A stretch of DNA of 57,230 bases from an uncultured Prevotellaceae bacterium (GCA_902769705.1 CACXPX010000032.1:1-57230), one strand, 5' to 3'. Positions 25,732 through 33,999 are shown, numbered from the stretch's first letter. Notes: a model not told the origin generated them from the sequence alone. Program-made: numbers and translations.

Positions 25732-25993
25732 GCAATAATATCGCAGTTGACTCTTTCGGATAAAGAGCGGCCTGAAAGGCCAACCCGCTCATAGCCCAGG
25801 GCATCGCCCTGGGTGAGAGGGATAAAGCAAACCAACGCCCTACAGGGGCAAAAGCATTGGAAACAGCACCTGCATCTTGTAGTGCTTTTGCACTTTCAGC
25901 GCGTCCTTCTCACATGCCCCTTACCCAAGGCGCTGCCTTGGGCTGGTTGCTGCTGCCCCGTTGGGGCGTTTGGGTCAACTACAATATTATTGC
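25732..25993. repeat. TIR-bounded structured repeat element, copy 3, inner module inverted
   Basis: Here both terminal repeats are clear: left GCAATAATATCGCAGTTGAC and right GTCAACTACAATATTATTGC. The central module (about 25825-25922, with CATCTTGTAGTGCTTTTGC) is the reverse complement of the corresponding module in copies 1 and 2, while the outer hairpins keep the same order. It is inserted in the left copy of the long repeat. Flanking AAAATCGC/AAAATCGC strings may be a target duplication. Confidence 0.8.
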
Positions 25994-26352
25994 AAAAAAA
26001 TCGCCCTTTTTCGCCTGGATTCTTTTTGATTGTGCAAAAGCTATGTAATGACTGCCTCATAGCATAGCTTTGACCAGCTCATTCGTGGTCTTTTGGCAGC
26101 CGCAAAAACAACGAAATAGGAATGTAAAGATTTTTTACCATGAAATTTGGTAGTTCGGATTTTTTTCACTAACTTTGCCATGTAATTCCGAGGAATGTGG
26201 AATGAAGAATGTGGAATGAGAATAGCATGGGAAATGGGGGGCTGAAGAGGTGGTACGCCGGGATGGCGGAGTGAGGAGTCAGGAGTCTGGAGTGAGGGGG
26301 TGAGGATTGCCAAGCGCGCAGGCTATTGTCCAAACTCCTAAACTCCCAAGAC

Positions 26353-26401
26353 CTATGAACTATGAATTATGAATTATGAACTCAGAACTCAGAACTCAGA
26401 A
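26353..26401. repeat. Heptamer tandem repeat, 7 units
   Basis: CTATGAA twice, TTATGAA twice, then CTCAGAA three times. It is the inverted counterpart of the long heptamer tract at 56477-56637. A second heptamer run (GGAGTGA, GGAGTCA, GGAGTCT, GGAGTGA) lies at 26269-26296. Confidence 0.8.
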
Positions 26402-26500
26402 CTAGTTTCGCTTCCAAACTCCTCTAAACTAGAGAGAATTAACTAATTAACCATTAGTCAAAAACGAGGAAGGAGGATTTGAGCGGAGGCGCCGCTCGCA

Positions 26501-27058
26501 TTACTTCTCGGGCACCATTTTGGGGTCGCCAGCCAGGACGGCTTTCTGGAGCTGTTCGAAGAGTTTCACGAGGGGATGGTTGGCGGATGTGGCCTTGGCT
26601 CGCTGAGCGGTGAAGAAGAACTCCCAGCGGGAGCCGTCGAGCATGTTGTCGGGGCTCACCTCGGAGCTGCCTACGGCATCGCGCCACATCTCCATCAGCT
26701 TGCGGGCTTGCCGGGCGGTGATGTCGAGGGTGTAGGTCTTAACGGCGGGTGCCTGATATTGGTCGGGGTTCTTGGTGGCTTTCCAGATGCTGCTCTCGGC
26801 CACTTTGTAGACGAGCTGGCCGGCTCGGGCATCGTAGCTCAGGGCCGACTGGAGTCCGTTGGAGGGTGTGACGACGACGCCGAATCCGGCTCCCTGGGGA
26901 AGGAGCAGGCGGTTCATCTCGCTATAGAACAACGACAGGCGTGGGCTGCCGGCACGCACGTCGAGGGTCTGGCTGTCGATGCGGACGAGTTTTTCTTGGG
27001 CTGCCATCGTGAGTGTGGCGAGGGCGAGCAGCAGGGTGAGGATGGATTTTTTTGTCAT
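26501..27058 (-). CDS. Exported hypothetical protein
   Basis: 185 residues with a signal peptide (MTKKSILTLLLALATLTMAAQ). The mature part has no recognised family. Motifs include LDVRAGSPRLSLFYSEMNRL and LDITARQARKLMEMWRDAVG, followed by Lys/Pro-rich ends. A TACTTTTG box (27112-27119) lies 54 bases upstream of the start. Expected to be periplasmic. The GH53 gene upstream on the same strand is separated by this promoter, so the two are probably not one operon. Confidence 0.7.
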   Translation of the reverse strand: MTKKSILTLLLALATLTMAAQEKLVRIDSQTLDVRAGSPRLSLFYSEMNRLLLPQGAGFGVVVTPSNGLQSALSYDARAGQLVYKVAESSIWKATKNPDQYQAPAVKTYTLDITARQARKLMEMWRDAVGSSEVSPDNMLDGSRWEFFFTAQRAKATSANHPLVKLFEQLQKAVLAGDPKMVPEK

Positions 27059-27111
27059 TTTCGTTTGGGTTGAGTTGATTTGTTCTTCCGAGGAAGTTTC
27101 GTTTTCGGCTG

Positions 27112-27119
27112 CAAAAGTA
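27112..27119 (-). promoter_or_regulatory. -7 box TACTTTTG
   Basis: Near-perfect minus-strand TAnnTTTG element for the 185-residue exported protein. Confidence 0.55.
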
Positions 27120-27163
27120 ATAAAAATGTTTTAAACGCCTCATTTTTTCGGTGGAAAAATCGC

Positions 27164-28192
27164 TCACTCGAGGAAGGCTTCCATGATGGCGGTGGGTGCG
27201 GCCTGGCTGTTGAAGGCGCCCAGCTTGTAGCCTCCGGGCAGGCACTGGGGTTCCCAATAGAACACGCCGCGGCAGTGGCCGTCGGTCTGTGTGCGGGCTT
27301 CGCGGATGACGCGTGTGAGCTGTCGGCGGCCTTCTTCCATCACCTCTGGATGTTGCTCGTCGACCTCGAATCCGGTCTCCACAATCATCACGTCGCAATG
27401 GAATTTCTGGCTAACGTGCCGGATGTTGGCGATGCAGTCGGAAATGATGTTGTCGGCCAACAGCTCGGGATGGTCTTTGCGGGCCCAATAGGGATAGAGC
27501 GACATGCCGACCATATCGAACTTGCCTCCGTGCTGGAGGACGATGCCGAGGTTCCAGTCGTAGAGCGACTGCTTGTGTCCGCGGTCGAGATGTAGGATGA
27601 CGATGGCCCCAGGGAAGACTTCTTTCACGGCATCGTAGCCGGCTCGGATGAATCCGGCATACTGCTCGGGATGTTTCTCGATGTGGCCCTCGTCCCAGAG
27701 CAGTCCGTTGGCGGTCTCGTTGCCCACCTGCACCCATCGGGGCTCCACGCCGTTCTGCTTGAGGAGGGTGAGCACGTCAACGGTGTGGTCGCGTAGGTCG
27801 CGTTTCATCTGCTCGTAGCTGTGTCCGCGCCACGCCTGCGGGATGGGTTGCTTGGCGGGGTCGGCCCACGAGTCGCTGTAGTGGAAGTCGATCATCACGT
27901 CCATGCCGAGGGCTTTTGCCCGGAGCGCCATCTTGAGGACTTCCTCTTTTCCGCACGTTCCGCCCCGCGGATTGACCCACACGCGGAGCCGGATGGCACT
28001 CATCTGGTAGTCGTTCTTGAGGAGTTCGAGGCACTCGCGCTCGCGGCCCTGGCGGTCGTGGAACTTCACTCCGCGGGCTTCTTGTCCGGCAAGGAATCCC
28101 ACGTCGGCACCCTTCACGAAATCGGTGGCGGGCTGTGCTACCAGCGGAATGGCACAAAGGAGGAGAAGCAGGGAGATGATGGTTTTCTTCAT
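27164..28192 (-). CDS. GH53 endo-beta-1,4-galactanase (arabinogalactan hydrolase)
   Basis: 342 residues from ATG 28192. The upstream in-frame ATG at 28237 would add 15 non-signal residues before MKKTIISLLLLLCAIPLVAQ. Catalytic acid/base Glu159 in VQVGNETANGLLW and nucleophile Glu272 in IVETGFEV fit GH53. Other family marks are KGADVGFLAGQE, RLRVWVNP, DFHYSDSWADPAKQ and SLYPYW. It cleaves beta-1,4-galactan side chains of type I arabinogalactan/pectin in the periplasm or outside. No SusC/SusD genes are beside it. The GH2 beta-galactosidase 10 kb away could take the released oligosaccharides, but that link is inference. Confidence 0.9.
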   Translation of the reverse strand: MKKTIISLLLLLCAIPLVAQPATDFVKGADVGFLAGQEARGVKFHDRQGRERECLELLKNDYQMSAIRLRVWVNPRGGTCGKEEVLKMALRAKALGMDVMIDFHYSDSWADPAKQPIPQAWRGHSYEQMKRDLRDHTVDVLTLLKQNGVEPRWVQVGNETANGLLWDEGHIEKHPEQYAGFIRAGYDAVKEVFPGAIVILHLDRGHKQSLYDWNLGIVLQHGGKFDMVGMSLYPYWARKDHPELLADNIISDCIANIRHVSQKFHCDVMIVETGFEVDEQHPEVMEEGRRQLTRVIREARTQTDGHCRGVFYWEPQCLPGGYKLGAFNSQAAPTAIMEAFLE

Positions 28193-28309
28193 ATGGGTTT
28201 TGTTTTTAGGAGTTTGGGAGTCTGGGAGTTTGGACATTAGCTTCTCACGCGCAAAGGGTTATCTACCGGCTCCCGTCTACTGTCTCCTGACTCCTCTTAA
28301 ATTACATCG

Positions 28310-28317
28310 CAAAGGTA
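28310..28317 (-). promoter_or_regulatory. -7 box TACCTTTG for the GH53 gene
   Basis: Perfect minus-strand box 118 bases upstream of the GH53 start. The leader carries GGGAGTCT-like short repeats at about 28212-28236. Confidence 0.6.
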
Positions 28318-28420
28318 GTGTTTTTTTCTGATACCGCAAGCGTGCAAGGACTTTTTGTTGAGAAAAAGATGCCATCCGCGATTGGAGTTTGCCTGGTGAA
28401 GAGCGGGGGCAATCAAAATC

Positions 28421-28576
28421 TTGGCTATTCGGAATTCATTGTAGATTTGTAGAAAATTCCGAATAGAAATGCGGTTGTAATCGGAATTTATTGTAAATTT
28501 GCAGAAAATTCCGAATGAAAGTTTGGTTGTAATCGGAATTTATTGTAAATTTGCAGAAAATTCCGAATGACTATGG
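28421..28576 (+). promoter_or_regulatory. Three tandem copies of a promoter-operator-start unit
   Basis: Units start at 28421, 28475 and 28527 (periods 54 and 52 bases). Each has TCGGAATT, then a -7 box (TAGATTTG 28442, TAAATTTG 28494, TAAATTTG 28546), then AAATTCCGAAT, so a palindrome brackets the promoter core. Units 2 and 3 both end in GAATGA, and the ATG in unit 3 is the gene's start at 28567. A TTG lies 20 bases before the third box. The layout suggests repression by a protein binding the palindromes, and a very short leader. Confidence 0.85.
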
Positions 28577-29829
28577 AACGTTACATTCAAAGAGAGGCAT
28601 ATCTACTCCAACTGACAAACAGGATGGGGAATGGCGAAGTGAAGATTATCACAGGTCCCAGACGGTCGGGCAAGTCGTGGCTGCTCAACAGGATTTTCAA
28701 GGACTATCTGCTCAGCCAAGGGGTGGCAGAAGACAACATTATCATTGTGTCTTTTGACATGGACAACGAAGAGGATATTGGCAACATCACTGACCGCCAA
28801 GCGCTGAAATCCTATCTTTATAGCCGCATCACGGACGATGCTTCACCATATTATGTTATCCTTGACGAGGTGCAAGAGGTGGAGGGGTTCGAAAAGTTGG
28901 TCAACAGCCTGAACGCCAAAGACAATGTGGACGTATACATTACAGGGAGCAATTCGCATTTCCTTTCTTCCGACATCAAGACCATCTTCCGCGGACGGGG
29001 CGACGAAGTGAAGGTTTGGCCATTCTCTTTCCGTGAATTCTGTACTAACAGGACTGAACCGGTCGGCGAATTGTGGAAGGAGTATTACACCTATGGCGGC
29101 ATGCCCGGCCTGCTTCGCCAACGCACACCAGAACAGAAGGTTGCCTACCTGCAACGGCTGTGGAACAAAACTTATCTCGATGATGTCGTGGAACGCCACA
29201 AGGTGAAGAATCGCGAGGCTCTTTCAGCACTTGCCGATGCACTATGCTCATCGGTAGGGTCGCTGACAAATCCCAACCGCATCAGCAATGTGTTGAGAAA
29301 CGTACAAAACACCAAGATTGACCCTGAGACCGTCTCCAATTACATCAGTTATCTGGAAGAGGCGTTTCTGTTTGAAGGAGCCAAGCGCTACAACATCAAG
29401 GGCAACAAGTACTTCGAGAGCATCCGGAAATACTATTCGGTGGATGTGGGGTTGCGAAATGCCAAACTTAATTTCCGACAGCAGGAGGTCAACCACATCA
29501 TGGAGAACGTCGTCTATAATGAACTCCGGATGCGAGGCTTCGCTGTGGATGTCGGCGTGGTGGAGGCTCGTGAGATGAGGAACGGCAAGTCTGAGTACAT
29601 TCAGTATGAGATAGACTTCATTGCCAGCAACGGAAGAGACAAATACTACATTCAGTCGGCCTTCTCCTTGGAGAGCGAAGAAAAGAGACGGCAAGAACTC
29701 AGGTCGCTCCTCAAAGTGGACGACAGTTTCCAGAAGATTGTCATCACAGGCAACGACATAGCCGAATATACCGACGACAAGGGCATCCGTTTCATGGGGC
29801 TCTTCCAGTTCTTGCTCTCTGGAATCTGA
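28567..29829 (+). CDS. ATP-binding protein, AAA_14/DUF4143 family
   Basis: 420 residues. N-terminal P-loop ATPase: Walker A GPRRSGKS starting at residue 30, Walker B YYVILDEVQEVEG at about 95-105, sensor YITGSNSHFL. The C-terminal DUF4143 domain (about 195-400) has YYSVDVGLRNAK and a nuclease-like NELRMRG to IDFIAS stretch. These proteins are abundant in Bacteroidetes; many occur in multiple copies and their role is unsettled (proposed ties to DNA metabolism or toxin-antitoxin-like behaviour). Start could be 28567 or 28573. It is monocistronic and controlled by the triplicated promoter unit. Confidence 0.88.
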   Translation: MTMERYIQREAYLLQLTNRMGNGEVKIITGPRRSGKSWLLNRIFKDYLLSQGVAEDNIIIVSFDMDNEEDIGNITDRQALKSYLYSRITDDASPYYVILDEVQEVEGFEKLVNSLNAKDNVDVYITGSNSHFLSSDIKTIFRGRGDEVKVWPFSFREFCTNRTEPVGELWKEYYTYGGMPGLLRQRTPEQKVAYLQRLWNKTYLDDVVERHKVKNREALSALADALCSSVGSLTNPNRISNVLRNVQNTKIDPETVSNYISYLEEAFLFEGAKRYNIKGNKYFESIRKYYSVDVGLRNAKLNFRQQEVNHIMENVVYNELRMRGFAVDVGVVEAREMRNGKSEYIQYEIDFIASNGRDKYYIQSAFSLESEEKRRQELRSLLKVDDSFQKIVITGNDIAEYTDDKGIRFMGLFQFLLSGI

Positions 29830-29956
29830 TATGAGCATGAAATTCCGATGACGGGCATTCTTCTTGACGAATGACTATTACGGGGTGAATTGAACAGAGA
29901 TGGTTACGAAAAAAAAGAAAATTGCCCTTTTCGCTTGCCGTCTGAATTGTTTTTAG

Positions 29957-29964
29957 TATATTTG
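29957..29964 (+). promoter_or_regulatory. Promoter -7 box TATATTTG
   Basis: Perfect box with TTG at 29935-29937 (19-base spacer), 32 bases before the next ATG. Confidence 0.75.
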
Positions 29965-29995
29965 CACCGCTAAAACTATTATTAGGATTGAAAAA

Positions 29996-30829
29996 ATGAA
30001 AAAAACTCTGATTTCCCTGGCCTTGATGGCCGCATGTGTGAGCACCTCGAATGCTCAAGTGAATAATCCGTTCCCTTGGGATTTCCCACAGGATTTCAAG
30101 ATTACAGCCGACCCCGGCCAGTGGGTGCTGAGCTGCTATACGTTCTACCCCCTCGCCTTGAAAGAGAACAAGAAGGTGGAAGAAGAGAACCTCATCTTCT
30201 ACAGCACGACAATGACACAGGTGGGTCCGCAGAAGTCGATTGTGGGCGGAGACGCCGAGATACCAAACGCCCTCATCATCCCACTCGACAAGAACGCAAA
30301 GGCGAAGAAGGGTGATATCTTGCTCACTTGGTGGCAGGGAGGAAGTGGTTTGCAACGCGCCATCGTGAAAGACGACAGCAATCCTGCTGAGCCGAAGGTG
30401 GACTTCCTGGATTTGAGCTACGACGACAAACGTCCGGAATTCAGTTTTGCCATCAAATATGGCGACAAGCAACTCGAGCCCGGCTCTTTCACCGTGTTGG
30501 AGGACGGCAAATGGATGAGTGGCGCTCAGGTGGCCGTTCGCGACGGTGGCAACTGGCTCTGCACCACGCTCATCAACATGACCGAAGACAAAGTGATTGT
30601 TTTGAAATGGGGTGACCATGTGGGTGCCTACAAGAAAGCCGACTGCCGTCTGGTTCCATTCAAGGAGAAACTGAAGAAGGGCGATGCCGTGTGGGCCGAG
30701 TGGGTAGGAAAATACCGCAGTGGCTACAAGGTGGAGAAGGTTGACATGAAAATCGGTCGCGTATGGGTTGAGAAAGACGGCGACGTGGAAGTGAAGAGCA
30801 TCGCTGAAGTAACGAAAGTGCTGGAGTAA
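29996..30829 (+). CDS. Exported protein with Tudor/SH3-like repeats, function unknown
   Basis: 277 residues with a signal peptide (MKKTLISLALMAACVSTSNAQ). The mature part shows two similar segments built on KKGD-(hydrophobic)-x-W: KKGDILLTWWQGGSGLQRAIV at about 102-122 and KKGDAVWAEWVGKYRSGYKV at about 227-246. This is the usual look of small barrel (Tudor/Agenet/SH3-like) folds. I recognise no specific family. It is followed by an SH3b-like protein after a 27-base heptamer-repeat gap, so the two are probably an envelope-associated operon. Confidence 0.65.
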   Translation: MKKTLISLALMAACVSTSNAQVNNPFPWDFPQDFKITADPGQWVLSCYTFYPLALKENKKVEEENLIFYSTTMTQVGPQKSIVGGDAEIPNALIIPLDKNAKAKKGDILLTWWQGGSGLQRAIVKDDSNPAEPKVDFLDLSYDDKRPEFSFAIKYGDKQLEPGSFTVLEDGKWMSGAQVAVRDGGNWLCTTLINMTEDKVIVLKWGDHVGAYKKADCRLVPFKEKLKKGDAVWAEWVGKYRSGYKVEKVDMKIGRVWVEKDGDVEVKSIAEVTKVLE

Positions 30830-30855
30830 TTAACAATTAACAATTAATAATTCAC
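30828..30855. repeat. Heptamer tandem repeat before a start codon
   Basis: AATTAAC, AATTAAC, AATTAAT, AATTCAC, then A and the ATG at 30857. The repeat fills the whole space between two coding sequences, including the upstream stop codon. Confidence 0.75.
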
Positions 30856-30856
30856 A

Positions 30857-31354
30857 ATGAAGAGATTGATTGTTTTCTTCGCCGCCCTTGCAATGTGTGG
30901 CACAATATGGTCGCAGGAGGTGTTCACTGTGGTTCATGCCACCTCGGACGACGGGTTTGTGAACCTCCGTTCGCGCCCATCGAGCAAGGCTCCTGTACTG
31001 TCGAAGGTTTACCAGTTGTTCCACGGTCTTGGCAACGGCGTTCTGCTCGGTCAGCAAGGCGCGTGGAGCAAGGTGAGCGTGAACAATGTGACTGGATGGG
31101 CCTACACGAAATATCTGGGCAAGCAAGACTGGTTCACCGGTGAGGGCGACAGCATCCTGATTGCCAACAAGGAGACCACTCCCATCTACATGGACAACCT
31201 CTCTGACGATGACGAGGATGTGGTGTTCACCACCGTGAAGAAAGGCACCATCCTGGCCGACCAATTCGAGAAGAACGAAACGCATTACATCCTCATCACG
31301 GGACACGATTATCTGTTCATCAGGCACGAAGACGCCAAGGTGATGAGAAAATAA
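30857..31354 (+). CDS. Exported SH3-domain protein
   Basis: 165 residues. Signal peptide MKRLIVFFAALAMCGTIWSQ. A bacterial SH3 (SH3b) domain at about 22-90 has GFVNLRSRPSSKAPVL and WSKVSVNNVTGWAYTKYL, the fold used to bind peptidoglycan or other envelope polymers. The C-terminal half (DDDEDVVFTTVKKGTILADQ to YLFIRHEDAKVM) resembles a second, degenerate SH3-like unit. Probable role: envelope-associated binding protein; no enzyme motif. Second gene of the operon started at 29996. Confidence 0.75.
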   Translation: MKRLIVFFAALAMCGTIWSQEVFTVVHATSDDGFVNLRSRPSSKAPVLSKVYQLFHGLGNGVLLGQQGAWSKVSVNNVTGWAYTKYLGKQDWFTGEGDSILIANKETTPIYMDNLSDDDEDVVFTTVKKGTILADQFEKNETHYILITGHDYLFIRHEDAKVMRK

Positions 31355-31418
31355 GGTAAAAAACAGGGTGAAGTATTAAAAAAACTGACAAAATTGCAGT
31401 TATCTCGAATAAAATATG

Positions 31419-31426
31419 TAATTTTG
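31419..31426 (+). promoter_or_regulatory. -7 box TAATTTTG with near-leaderless start
   Basis: The box ends only 9 bases before the ATG at 31435. Transcription normally starts about 6-7 bases downstream of this box, so the mRNA would have a leader of 0-3 bases. A TTG at 31394-31396 gives a slightly long 22-base spacer. Confidence 0.6.
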
Positions 31427-31434
31427 TCACCCCA

Positions 31435-32688
31435 ATGAACACAGAGGAGATCAAAAGGGTCAAACAACGATACAACATCGTGGGCAATAGCGACGGGTTG
31501 AATCGTGCGTTGGATGTCGCCTTACAGGTGGCACCCACCGATTTGTCTGTGCTCATCTTCGGTGAGAGCGGTGTGGGAAAAGAGATCATCCCACGCGTGA
31601 TTCACGACAACTCTCCACGCAAGCGAGAGCGCTATTTCGCCATCAACTGTGGCTCTATTCCCGAGGGAACCATCGACAGCGAACTCTTCGGACATGAGAA
31701 GGGCTCGTTCACGGGAGCCATCGGCGAGAGCGAGGGCTACTTCGGAGTGGCGAACAAGGGAACCATCTTCCTCGACGAAGTGGGCGAACTGCCATTGGCC
31801 ACTCAGGCACGACTTTTGCGTGTGCTGGAAACGGGTGAGTACATCCGCGTGGGGGGACAGAAGATCATGAAGACCGATGTGCGCATCGTGGCGGCCACCA
31901 ACGTGAACATGCAGAAGGCCATCAGCGAGGGGCGCTTCCGTGAGGACCTCTACTACAGGCTCAACACGATTCCCATTCAGATGCCTTCGTTGCGCGAGAG
32001 AGGTCAGGACATCATCCTTCTGTTCCGTCTTTTCGCCCTGCAGATGGCAGAGAAATACCGGCTGCCGAAAATCACGCTCACCGAAGAGGCCAAGCAGATC
32101 ATGCTGAAATACAAATGGCCGGGCAACGTGAGACAGCTGAAGAACATCACCGAGCAGATGTCGGTGCTCAGCCAGAACAGGGAAATAGACGCCAAGACGC
32201 TTCTGCAGTTCATTCCACAAGACATCGAGAGCACTCAGCTGGCCACCATCGGTGGCGGCGGCTCACACTCGTATGAGAGCGAACGCGAGATGGTGTTCAA
32301 AATTCTCTACGAGATGAGAGGAAGCATCAGCGACCTGAAACGCGAGATGAACAGCATGCGCAAGCAGCTGGACGAAGCCCACAACCTGACAGGAGCCGCA
32401 TATGGTGGGCAAATCACCTCGTTTGACTCTGCTGCAACCGCTCTGACGCCCGTGGGAACGCAGTCGCCCTCCCCTATCGCCAACATTGAAGAGGCAGAGG
32501 CCGAGGAGATTCGCGAGCCCGAGACGCTGAACCTGAGCCACATCGGAAGGCAGATGTTGGAAAAAGCATTGGAAAGAAACGGAGGCAACCGGAAGAAGGC
32601 CGCCCAAGAGCTGGGCATCTCCGACCGCACACTATATCGCAGAATAAAACAATATGGATTGGACAAAGACAAGCAAGATGAAGAATAA
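31435..32688 (+). CDS. Sigma-54-dependent transcriptional activator
   Basis: 417 residues. No receiver domain; the AAA+ module starts almost at once: Walker A GESGVGKE at about 43-50, the sigma-54 loop as GSFTGA (variant of GAFTGA), Walker B GTIFLDEVGELPL, then RFREDLYYRLN and PSLRERGQDI. A linker (about 265-350) precedes a Fis-type helix-turn-helix (GGNRKKAAQELGISDRTLYRRI). It hydrolyses ATP to open sigma-54 promoters. The gene sequence activator-lptE-TPR-secG is one I know from many Bacteroidetes. The next gene overlaps its 3' end by 11 bases. Confidence 0.92.
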   Translation: MNTEEIKRVKQRYNIVGNSDGLNRALDVALQVAPTDLSVLIFGESGVGKEIIPRVIHDNSPRKRERYFAINCGSIPEGTIDSELFGHEKGSFTGAIGESEGYFGVANKGTIFLDEVGELPLATQARLLRVLETGEYIRVGGQKIMKTDVRIVAATNVNMQKAISEGRFREDLYYRLNTIPIQMPSLRERGQDIILLFRLFALQMAEKYRLPKITLTEEAKQIMLKYKWPGNVRQLKNITEQMSVLSQNREIDAKTLLQFIPQDIESTQLATIGGGGSHSYESEREMVFKILYEMRGSISDLKREMNSMRKQLDEAHNLTGAAYGGQITSFDSAATALTPVGTQSPSPIANIEEAEAEEIREPETLNLSHIGRQMLEKALERNGGNRKKAAQELGISDRTLYRRIKQYGLDKDKQDEE

Positions 32689-33211
32689 GACATCGGTGGG
32701 GACACACGCAATGGGTGTGCTTCTGCTGCTTGCTTGCACAGCCATCCTGACAGCGTGCAGTGTGAGCTATTCGTTCAACGGCTCGAACATCGACTACACC
32801 AAAACCAAGACCATACAAATCGCCGATTTCCCCATCAGGTCGAGCTATGTGTGGGGGCCAATGGGACCGCTCTTCAACAACCAGTTGAAAGACCACTTCG
32901 CCAACCACACGAAACTCATACAGGTGAAACGAAACGGCGACTTGAAGGTGGAGGGTGAAATCACCCAATATGCACAAAGGAACAAAGGTGTGTCGAGCGA
33001 AGGATATTCGGCTCAGACCGAACTGTCGATGACCGTCAACGTGCGCTTCACCAACACCAAGAAGCACGAAGAAGACTTCGAGAAACAGTTCACTGCCACA
33101 GCCAGCTATGAGACTACACAAAGCCTCAGCTCTGTGCAGGAGGAACTGGTCACACAGATGACGAAAGAACTGTGCGACCAGATCTTCAACGCAACTGTGG
33201 CACAATGGTAA
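32678..33211 (+). CDS. lptE: LPS assembly lipoprotein LptE
   Basis: 177 residues from ATG 32678; an in-frame ATG at 32654 is also possible. Lipoprotein signal with lipobox LTAC, followed by SVSYSFNGSNIDYTKTKTIQ, the characteristic start of Bacteroidetes LptE (LPS-assembly lipoprotein). The ending CDQIFNATVAQW is also typical. LptE sits in the outer membrane with LptD and inserts lipopolysaccharide into the outer leaflet. It overlaps the sigma-54 activator by 11 bases and is followed 23 bases later by the TPR gene, so it is in one operon. Confidence 0.88.
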   Translation: MKNKTSVGTHAMGVLLLLACTAILTACSVSYSFNGSNIDYTKTKTIQIADFPIRSSYVWGPMGPLFNNQLKDHFANHTKLIQVKRNGDLKVEGEITQYAQRNKGVSSEGYSAQTELSMTVNVRFTNTKKHEEDFEKQFTATASYETTQSLSSVQEELVTQMTKELCDQIFNATVAQW

Positions 33212-33234
33212 TAAAACTGTAGAGCAGCACGAAA

Positions 33235-33990
33235 ATGGAACTGACAAAACTGATACAGCATCCGGAACTCATGGACAAGGAGACGCTATACGACCTCCGA
33301 AGTCTCATCGCGCTCCACCCCTATCATCAGAATGCCAGAATCCTCATGCTGCAGAACCTCTACCTGCTCCACGACCCTACATTCGACGAGGAACTCAGAA
33401 AAGCAGCCATCTACATCAACGACCGAAAAGTGATTTTCAACCTCGTTGAAGCCGCACACTACAAGTTCAGAAACGAAACGAAAGCCAAGCAGCAGAAAAA
33501 CGAGGGACAACAGACAGAAAACAGGACCATCAGCCTCATCGACTCGTTCCTGCACTCCATCCCCGCCCAAGACGAAGAGGAACGCAAGACAAGGCGCAAA
33601 CCCACACCAGCCGACGCGGCAGTGGACTACGTCTCCTACCTGCTCGACATCGAAAGCGAGGAAGAGGCTCAGCAAGCTGAAGAAACCCCACTCATGAAGG
33701 GACAAAACCTGATTGACAAATTCATCAACGACGAAGGTGGGAGAATCGTCTTGAAGGAAGAACCCGAATTCGTTCCGGAAATCGAAATCGCTGACGAAAA
33801 CGATGAAAAAGAGACCGACGAGGGCTATTTTACCGAAACTTTAGCAAAAATTTACATTAAACAAGGCAGATATGCAAAGGCTTTAGAAATTATTCAGCGT
33901 TTAAATTTGAATTATCCAAAAAAAAATGCTTACTTTGCAGACCAAATTCGTTTCTTAGAGAAATTGATATTAAATAATAAAACAAAATAA
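33235..33990 (+). CDS. Tetratricopeptide-repeat-containing protein
   Basis: 251 residues, cytoplasmic, very acidic in the middle (ESEEEAQQAEE, IADENDEKETDEG). The last 55 residues contain a TPR-like unit (TETLAKIYIKQGRYAKALEI, then IQRLNLNYPKKNAYFADQI). An N-terminal helical pair (LYDLRSLIALHPYHQNARIL) is also repeat-like. Conserved in this position between lptE and secG in related genomes from what I know. Precise function unknown; TPRs suggest a scaffold. The last 150 bases are AT-rich compared with the rest. Confidence 0.75.
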   Translation: MELTKLIQHPELMDKETLYDLRSLIALHPYHQNARILMLQNLYLLHDPTFDEELRKAAIYINDRKVIFNLVEAAHYKFRNETKAKQQKNEGQQTENRTISLIDSFLHSIPAQDEEERKTRRKPTPADAAVDYVSYLLDIESEEEAQQAEETPLMKGQNLIDKFINDEGGRIVLKEEPEFVPEIEIADENDEKETDEGYFTETLAKIYIKQGRYAKALEIIQRLNLNYPKKNAYFADQIRFLEKLILNNKTK

Positions 33991-33999
33991 ACAAAAAAA

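Larger units (their letters stand above)
25664..26401. repeat. Mosaic long repeat, left inverted copy
   Basis: Five blocks match, in reverse complement and in order, the right copy at 56477-57137. They are CACCGATATTTAACACATTT (about 25675-25708), a roughly 150-base block with GACTGCCTCATAGCATAGC (about 26010-26165), GGAATGTGGAATGA (about 26190-26250), GGATTGCCAAGCGCGCAGGC (26304-26323) and heptamers (26353-26401). The first gap is filled by repeat-element copy 3. The minus strand can be read as a small ORF but the sequence behaves as a dispersed repeat. Confidence 0.8.

Noticed and set aside
26041-26313. Small protein encoded by the long repeat
   Set aside because: A similar frame is open in the other copy, but both copies are interrupted differently, and there is no start context or conservation beyond the repeat itself.
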